This document shows, piece by piece, positions 59,001-64,000 of a stretch of DNA of 64,000 nucleotides. Location of the stretch: positions 1 to 64,000 of IMG/VR virus record IMGVR_UViG_3300042465_007464; one strand, 5' to 3'. How positions within the stretch are numbered: position 1 is the stretch's first letter; every line of letters begins with the position of its first letter. Made by a program: the position numbers and the translations under genes. A model generated the notes under the pieces. It worked only from the letters and a program-made list of their open reading frames with translations. It had not been told where the DNA came from and made no database searches. Origin of the DNA: a virus.

Positions 59001-59281
59001 TATCGTCCTGTTGCATCTTGCGGCAATGCAAATAAGTATTCATATGCGGCCATGATAGGCGAATTGAATTCGGTAGGTTGCATTTCAATTTTTGGATCTG
59101 AATTCATCAGGTTGAACATTTGCATACTCATTTCGCGAGTAATTCCGTCTCGTTCTTTTGGCCCAATCAACATGATAACACGTCCAACTTGTGGATCTTG
59201 TGCGTAGCGTTGTGCTAATGCTAAATGTGCTCCTGTTAATGGTTTGAATCCTCCCGGGAAAAGTACTGTTATTTTATCCAT
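56084..59281 (-). CDS. Nucleotidyltransferase/ligase-like fusion interrupted by an endonuclease-like insert
   Basis: 1065 residues. The N-terminal domain starts ITVLFPGGFKPLTGAHLALA (4-23), a cytidylyltransferase or NMN-adenylyltransferase-type fold with GGFxPxTGAH. A central region follows. Residues about 420-647 are a zinc-finger plus HNH-type insert. The remainder begins AAGHMAHPWDDHGLTFGDMK (648-667) and has VSEKTDGQNIQVTWKDG near 685, with KTDG as the likely nucleotidyl-accepting lysine of an RNA/DNA ligase-like fold, then ARNKG. The host gene resembles NAD-metabolism or end-repair enzymes of large phages. The exact reaction is unknown. Confidence 0.78.
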   Translation of the reverse strand: MDKITVLFPGGFKPLTGAHLALAQRYAQDPQVGRVIMLIGPKERDGITREMSMQMFNLMNSDPKIEMQPTEFNSPIMAAYEYLFALPQDATGRYAMAASKKGDDYVRAMDFVPNVDKYATIGDKKGRQIPSGIDATLLPIDVEPLTYETGEPISATNVRQALQTRNYDEFRYAYPEQDEATVKNAWQILTGVQEAALFSTAWWKTQLQEDVEDVVESMMFPKEKARHAAKIKHLRAFLDKHRGESFVYDFDKFAKTVVGAKLVESIINEKEDYITRKDLREIEPIIDRFFHDYGIDVDFQGETTHFIDQLNNPRNEDPISLDDLELLFQDLADRYGEEIRDQFINKQLTGVESDYKFDVPIHMPFQLEFDRQQGKIKLIPRTIKSQSRDWQSNDPDDVIYRISRIESAMGKGQLLTEGGVKCELCGISMKQITPNHLKFKHQTTINEYKKQFPDSKTISDSLRISLSENNPMNDIQLVDKIKQTKLNKYGDSNFNNIEKQRKTLLEKYNVTNAAALPHNIVRAKKQLEEIRTRAYASGRYLDPNKKPEYIRYRDEVRKLSERTIKQYKDQIKDIEKRSKKFHLDHKYSIFDGFVNNVDPNIIAHFCNLEILPSIINETKNIKSSISFIELQEMIFEHETKQLLVCGGAAGHMAHPWDDHGLTFGDMKEIVARALSGRLDMEEAVSEKTDGQNIQVTWKDGQPGFARNKGTIINPMTPDQLIADFERKQQETTQKNGADAGANYQRVVDAYRACAEDLTEAMRQIPAERLAQIFKNGRVFANMEIIYPATRNVISYDKAHLQFHNLVEYDEAGNTVETDLGGGAMMQRIIQDANAHMQNTFSFIPPQRIKMGRAVDFEDQQAAFFAEIEQLEKRYGLKDQDMIREYHKAWWRDVIASKAQELGYQIPEDVLNALVLRWSFDDKSTNIAMLKKQIASPEFAAWVTEFDKKDFKAYRKQNLEPFESIFLRLGVVVMKNAENFLAANPDKTVQQIKTELAELIKDLQATGNPATISKLELELRRIQRLGGFDAIIPAEGIVFVYKGHTYKMTGAFAPVNQLLGVLKYAR
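57341..58024 (-). mobile_element. In-frame homing-endonuclease-like insertion
   Basis: About 228 codons fall between a GG pair ending QLLTEGG and the conserved AAGHMAHPWDD. The insert opens with VKCELCGISMKQITPNHLKF (zinc-finger-like, Cys and His spaced for metal). It has KYGDSNFNNIEKQRKTLLEK and ends with the HNH segment FHLDHKYSIFDGFVNN and HFCNLEILPS. No intein splice motif is present. The insert ends in QLLVCGG, a degenerate copy of the QLLTEGG just before it. Confidence 0.72.
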
Positions 59282-59292
59282 TACATTTTCTT

Positions 59293-59306
59293 TTTATATA
59301 AATATA
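59293..59306 (-). promoter_or_regulatory. Late-type promoter motif
   Basis: Minus strand TATATTTATATAAA, about 12 bases before the ATG at 59281, between the fibre gene stop and the nucleotidyltransferase gene. Confidence 0.6.
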
Positions 59307-59317
59307 TTATTTTCATA

Positions 59318-62300
59318 TTATGCAATTTCGTAACTACCATTCCAAATAAAACGATCGGTGTTTGCCCAAGTAAATGGTTGAGTTGCATTTACATCTAATG
59401 CTGTGCTACCAGTTGATTGGTATTGTATTGCTGTTTTATAATTAAATCCAGCACGTGCACCATTTAATAGGGCATTATACCAAGCAGAACCATTATCTAA
59501 TAAATTTGCTGACATTAATATAGCATCTGCATGTGATGCAGTAAACGGCATCGATACATACCATTCTCCAGATCCAAACGTTGTAGTTGAACCCATTACT
59601 ATGTTGCCTCTAACAAAACATGTTTTACCGACTAATTTATACCACCCTTGTAATGATCCATTTCCAATTGCAGGATTTGAAGATGCGGCTGTCCATGACG
59701 GAGTATATGATGTCCACGCAGTTGTTATGTCTGATCCATTTATCGTTACAGATCCGGTAGATACTATAGATCCTGTTACTCGCAATGATCCAGTAACTAA
59801 AACGCTACCCGTTACATCTAAATTTGCAGATGGTGAAGTTTTACCAATACCAACATTACCTGCAGTATCTATGATAAACGGCGTCGTATCTGGATTTGTT
59901 GAATCTTCTACAAGGAATGATGCTGATGTAGATGTATTGTTGATATGTAATTTTGCCGTTGGTGGATATGCATCGTCACCCATTCCAACGTTACCGTTAG
60001 CCATAATTTGCACCATGGAACTAGTGTAGTTTTGGAACACAAATAAAGGTCTTGTTGATGAACTGGAGATTGCTGTATTATTTGCATATCGAGCTCCCAT
60101 TGATATAAGAGCCGATGTTCCAGTGTCATCTGTTGTTTGTATACGTGTTTGTATACCTAATGCAACTGTGTTTGACCCACTTTGAATTCCTCGTATAAAT
60201 GGAGAAAACACACCGTTAGCAGTAGTACCATTAACTATGTCTAAATATCCATCTGCATCTTGAACTTGTGCTTTGAAAACGTTTTCTGCATTTGCCGATC
60301 CAGATGCAGCTTCTATAGTTAATGGATACGATGATGATGTCGTACGAATACCTATATTACCATTACCTAGCAAAGTCATTGTAGGACGACGTATGCCGTT
60401 ACTACCTACATTTGCAAACATTATTCCACCATCAGGAGTGGTGCCATTGAAATCAGTTTTTTCTATGATTAACCCATCGCCTGAACCTACAGCACCGTTA
60501 TCTTCATATTTAAAACGTGCACCATCTGCCGCAGGAATTCCTGATGATGATTCTGCACCGAAATACAATGCTACATCCCCTACAATACCAGCACGTATTG
60601 AACCACTGACATCTAATAAAGTACTAGCCGGTGGAGTTGTAGTACCAATACCGATATTACCAGCAGCTGTCATCGTCATATAAGTTGTGCCGTTATTTCT
60701 CCATTGAAACAATGGACGGGTTGCGGCTGCGACGGATGAAGCATCAGTTCCAATTCGACTATCAAATACCGTTATTGGAGTTGTTCCAGAATCTACAGCA
60801 CCTCTACCTATTAAAAACGATGCAATTTGTGTTGTTGAATTTTGTCCTAGTATAGTTGGAGTGAAAATACCGTTAGTAGTCGTTCCATTTTGAATTCTTA
60901 AGTAACTGTCAGTATCGTCATCTACTTGGAATCTAGCAATATTTTCTTGTGTACTAGCAACGGCGCTAGTTTGTACATTAAATTGTACTCCGTCGGCTAA
61001 TGCACCAATACCAACTTCTCCAGAACCGGATATCGATAATCTTGGAAAATTATTTGTAATAAGTAATAAATTTCTATCTACAACATTTCCAAAAATAGTA
61101 TTTGTAAGTGAACTATAATCCAATGTTCCAATATGTGAAGATGAGCTCGATTCGATTTGAATTACTGGTCCGTCAGTTTCTAAATTCCGTATATACAATA
61201 TCCCATTTGGATTAGAAACTGATGACGTAAGATAAAAAAATTGAGGATATAATATCGGAATATTAGCATATCCGCCGGCTGGAGATACTTCTAATATTTC
61301 AGATACTTCTACTATGTGTGCAAATTGACGAAATGTTTGTAATGCATTTTCATAATGATTACTTAAATAACTAACAGTCCAAAATTCTGCACTTTGTAAC
61401 AACGTTGCTCGACAATTATAATCTAATGGCATAACCACGCCATCGTAATTTGTTCCCGCAACAGTTGCACGTCCTCTTTGAAATGCAATAGAATAGTTAT
61501 CGTAGCCATCATTGCCTTGAATGTACGAATCGGGCATATTTGGATGTGGTGCATTTTTAGCAAGGTATATCTTATTTGTTTGCGGATATTCCGATTCTAT
61601 AACAATAATTGACCCATATGAACGATATTGTCCAGACGACCCCCAAGAATCTGGATGTATTTTTATAGCACCTATAGGATACATTGTTTGTGATCCGGTA
61701 GAAAAGTTAGCTGGAAATTTTACGAACATTGCCGGCGAGGTACTTCCTGTGTAATTAGAATCGTGACTGCCAGTTAAATTTAAACACATATATGTACGAC
61801 CGCCATACGTATATGTTGACAAATGCGGATCCGAACTACTACTGATTTGTACTACTCGATATACATATAAATCTGCAGTATTAGTTCCTCGAAAATCGCC
61901 ATTACTAGCAGTAATATTTCCTGCACTATCTAAATGAAATCCACTTGATGAAATTTCAATATTACCATTTGCGCCTGATATAAACTGATTAGAACTACCT
62001 ACAAAGAATTTATCCGTACGGATATCTAATTCCGAATCTCGAGTTGAATAACGAAGATAACTTGCGGTATTCGCATACAATTCAATACCTACACCACTAT
62101 ACGCAGCGCCTTTACTTGTAGAACCCGATAATGCAGACCCAGACCATATTAAGAATCCCGGATTGCCTGCATCGAACCCTGTATACCCTAAGGATCTAAC
62201 ATATCCCGTGTTACGTTGTCCGGTAATTGCAATACCTGAACCTAATGCGTCAGCTACATACAATGAACCAGTTATCATAGAATAATCGCCATCTATGTAA

Positions 62301-63991
62301 CGATTTCCACCTTGCCATGATTTATCGTTAACATATGTTATTTGTTTGCTTCGATCTCCAGCTACATTGTAATATTCTATTTTAAATGAAAGTTGATTTC
62401 CTGATTTATGTGCTGTTGGAACTAAACTTCGTATACGAGTGTAATTTGGAGTATATCCTGAATCATTATCCGTTGTAGTTCGTACATCGGAAAATTGCCA
62501 AGTACCATTTTCCAAAACCAATAACAATGTAGCAGTTCCATCTTTATCTGCTTCGAAATTGAATACATAATCATCTAAACGTTGATTATCACTATCTAAT
62601 TCAATTTCTCCAATTCTGCGTCCTAATATAACAGGTAGTTGTTGATTGAATAAATCAGTGGAATCGAAATTGAATGCACTACCAGATAAATATACAGATA
62701 GTTTAGGTAGCAATTCATTATTGCTAGTTCCTATTGCATCAATTGTTATTTTGTATTCAGCTCCGCCAACAAATGTTGCAGCGTACGCAGATTTTATTTG
62801 TGCTACATGAACTGCATCAGATGCAGATACATCCGTACTACTAGAAACTAACATTGCATTGTTAAGTGATGAAGTAGTCCAAGTTAACGTAGGTGCCGTT
62901 GCTGTAGTTTTTCCTATATACGTACGTGCTTCCCAATACGTATCAATTATGCTTTGTGAAGTAAATGAACCGATACTTAAATATGGACTTAATGATGCGG
63001 TGCTACTTACAAACATTTCAGTTTCTACTAGTTCAACATCATTAATCAATTCCCACGTGCCAACAGTACCGTTATTGTTCATAAACGTTTTGATACGTGC
63101 AACATCGCCAGTTGCGGGTTGTAAACCTCGTATTTCTATTGCTGCATACGACTCGGAATTTTGAGTTGCAACATATGTAGGAGTTGCTTCATATGAAATT
63201 GAATATGAAGATGCATCAAAATTTTTGTAAGTATGAACGGTCATACTTGCACTATGTAATACTTGATATTCTGTATCTAATAGTGCTAACGAATCTGATA
63301 GTATTTTTTTTATTGTTGTAGTATACGCAGTTGTAGATAGCGTATAATCGGGAGTTGGAGTAGGATTTTGTGGCGTCGAAACTGTAATAGTTCCACCTAC
63401 CATATCTCTGGTAAATTTTCCGTTGTATAATTGTATAGCTGGTTGTTCTTGATATGATGTATATTGTACGGTGCCTGTTGAATACGTAGGAAATTGACCG
63501 TTCGTATACACGCGGTCTAAATGTACACCTACTTGTTCCGTAATATTTACTGTTGGTAATTCATCAAAAACAATTTCCGTTATATTCGGAGACATCGCAT
63601 TTACCGTAGATTCTCGAGTCCATTTAACGTTAGGAAGTCCTTGCCATTCATCGGGTACGTTAGCTGATTGGCCAATCATCGTAACCGTGCATGCACCAGA
63701 CGGAGTTTCTTCATAAACGTATATGGAAATGATTATGGAACCATCATCTGTTAAATAATCGACTACTTCATAATAAATCGGTTCGCCATTGAAATCAATT
63801 ATTTCAATATCTATAGGACTTCCATAAACAAATGCATCAGGATTACCTTTAAATCTAAATGAATTTTTACCAGCAGTAAATTGCGTAGGAAATTCAGTAA
63901 TTTGAAAATAATCCGGAGAATCTAGTGACGTATCTTCAACGTAAACTGGAGTATTTTGTAAATCTTTATAAATTATTTCTTTGCGTTTCAT
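59318..63991 (-). CDS. Large tail fibre / receptor-binding adhesin, possibly truncated by window edge
   Basis: 1557 residues from the ATG at 63991. The frame is open to the window edge, so the true start may lie outside. The first 600 residues are beta-rich (YFQITEFPTQFTAGKNSFRF near 27). Then come repeats such as NGNIGIRTTSSSYPLTIEAA and AAGNIGIGTTTPPAS, a stem type common in phage fibres of Bacteroidota and marine phages. The closing SLQGWYKLVGKTCFVRGNIV and beta-rich tip ending NGSYEIA probably bind the host surface. Repeated TGSLRVTGSIVSTGSV motifs match the fibre at 34491-39422. Confidence 0.82.
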   Translation of the reverse strand: MKRKEIIYKDLQNTPVYVEDTSLDSPDYFQITEFPTQFTAGKNSFRFKGNPDAFVYGSPIDIEIIDFNGEPIYYEVVDYLTDDGSIIISIYVYEETPSGACTVTMIGQSANVPDEWQGLPNVKWTRESTVNAMSPNITEIVFDELPTVNITEQVGVHLDRVYTNGQFPTYSTGTVQYTSYQEQPAIQLYNGKFTRDMVGGTITVSTPQNPTPTPDYTLSTTAYTTTIKKILSDSLALLDTEYQVLHSASMTVHTYKNFDASSYSISYEATPTYVATQNSESYAAIEIRGLQPATGDVARIKTFMNNNGTVGTWELINDVELVETEMFVSSTASLSPYLSIGSFTSQSIIDTYWEARTYIGKTTATAPTLTWTTSSLNNAMLVSSSTDVSASDAVHVAQIKSAYAATFVGGAEYKITIDAIGTSNNELLPKLSVYLSGSAFNFDSTDLFNQQLPVILGRRIGEIELDSDNQRLDDYVFNFEADKDGTATLLLVLENGTWQFSDVRTTTDNDSGYTPNYTRIRSLVPTAHKSGNQLSFKIEYYNVAGDRSKQITYVNDKSWQGGNRYIDGDYSMITGSLYVADALGSGIAITGQRNTGYVRSLGYTGFDAGNPGFLIWSGSALSGSTSKGAAYSGVGIELYANTASYLRYSTRDSELDIRTDKFFVGSSNQFISGANGNIEISSSGFHLDSAGNITASNGDFRGTNTADLYVYRVVQISSSSDPHLSTYTYGGRTYMCLNLTGSHDSNYTGSTSPAMFVKFPANFSTGSQTMYPIGAIKIHPDSWGSSGQYRSYGSIIVIESEYPQTNKIYLAKNAPHPNMPDSYIQGNDGYDNYSIAFQRGRATVAGTNYDGVVMPLDYNCRATLLQSAEFWTVSYLSNHYENALQTFRQFAHIVEVSEILEVSPAGGYANIPILYPQFFYLTSSVSNPNGILYIRNLETDGPVIQIESSSSSHIGTLDYSSLTNTIFGNVVDRNLLLITNNFPRLSISGSGEVGIGALADGVQFNVQTSAVASTQENIARFQVDDDTDSYLRIQNGTTTNGIFTPTILGQNSTTQIASFLIGRGAVDSGTTPITVFDSRIGTDASSVAAATRPLFQWRNNGTTYMTMTAAGNIGIGTTTPPASTLLDVSGSIRAGIVGDVALYFGAESSSGIPAADGARFKYEDNGAVGSGDGLIIEKTDFNGTTPDGGIMFANVGSNGIRRPTMTLLGNGNIGIRTTSSSYPLTIEAASGSANAENVFKAQVQDADGYLDIVNGTTANGVFSPFIRGIQSGSNTVALGIQTRIQTTDDTGTSALISMGARYANNTAISSSSTRPLFVFQNYTSSMVQIMANGNVGMGDDAYPPTAKLHINNTSTSASFLVEDSTNPDTTPFIIDTAGNVGIGKTSPSANLDVTGSVLVTGSLRVTGSIVSTGSVTINGSDITTAWTSYTPSWTAASSNPAIGNGSLQGWYKLVGKTCFVRGNIVMGSTTTFGSGEWYVSMPFTASHADAILMSANLLDNGSAWYNALLNGARAGFNYKTAIQYQSTGSTALDVNATQPFTWANTDRFIWNGSYEIA

Positions 63992-64000
63992 CCACAGATA

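Noticed and set aside
42403-59306. Late-type motifs read as σ70 promoters with a -35 box
   Set aside because: Except at 47175-47203, no TTGGA or TTGACA lies at the right distance, so I treat them as a different class.

Overview
This window is a dense, AT-rich stretch of a large T4-like contractile-tailed phage genome. All the genes I accept, about 60, read from the minus strand, so transcription runs from high to low coordinates. The T4-type markers are: portal, large terminase, gp21-type prohead protease, scaffold, major capsid protein, sheath, tube, tape measure, hub, family B DNA polymerase, sliding clamp, UvsX-like recombinase, DnaB-type helicase and a gp32-like SSB. The host is probably a member of the Bacteroidota. 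The clues are a small [11 protein letters not shown] protein of a type I associate with that phylum, a flavobacterial-looking signal peptide ending FFSYGQ, and many genes without a Shine-Dalgarno (SD) sequence. The host assignment is an inference. I saw no tRNA, rRNA or CRISPR array, and no gene-free stretch longer than 300 bases.

Layout in transcription order (high to low coordinates). 63991-59318: a large fibre/adhesin, possibly cut by the window edge. 59281-53308: a nucleotidyltransferase/ligase-like protein interrupted in frame by a homing-endonuclease-like insert, an HNH-NUMOD3 endonuclease, small unknown proteins and a spanin-like candidate. 53305-43480: terminase, portal, two unknowns, prohead protease, two small possible head proteins, a phage ribosomal protein bS21, scaffold and major capsid protein. 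43369-23441: PhoH, neck and tail-completion proteins, a repeat-rich fibre, sheath, tube, a chaperone-like overlapping pair, tape measure and baseplate hub. 23403-13736: an unexpected family A DNA-polymerase-like protein, unknowns, SSB, UvsX, 5' nuclease, helicase and class II ribonucleotide reductase. 13679-1: an HNH endonuclease, GTP cyclohydrolase I, QueD and QueE with a DpdA-like transglycosylase (7-deazaguanine DNA modification), two sugar-type dehydrogenases, a glycosyltransferase, thioredoxin, a GroES-like co-chaperonin, a phosphoribosyltransferase, DNA polymerase B, the clamp and a truncated dUTPase.

Regulation can be read directly from the sequence. Nine promoters share a -35-like TTGGA (TTTGA in one), an exact 18-base gap and a TATAAT-like box. 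Three of them put the start codon where transcription should begin, so those messages would be leaderless. A second motif, ATATTTAT(A/T)(A/T)TAAA, lies within about 35 bases of many start codons, mostly of virion genes, and looks like a late promoter. Six intrinsic terminators separate transcription units. Five of them are followed at once by the late-type motif, isolating scaffold-capsid, sheath and tube as separate units.

The most exciting reading concerns translation. The phage encodes its own bS21, in a phylum whose host bS21 helps hide the anti-SD. Its abundant virion genes carry strong SD sequences, while other genes are leaderless or SD-less. A phage-driven change in ribosome start-site choice is a testable possibility.
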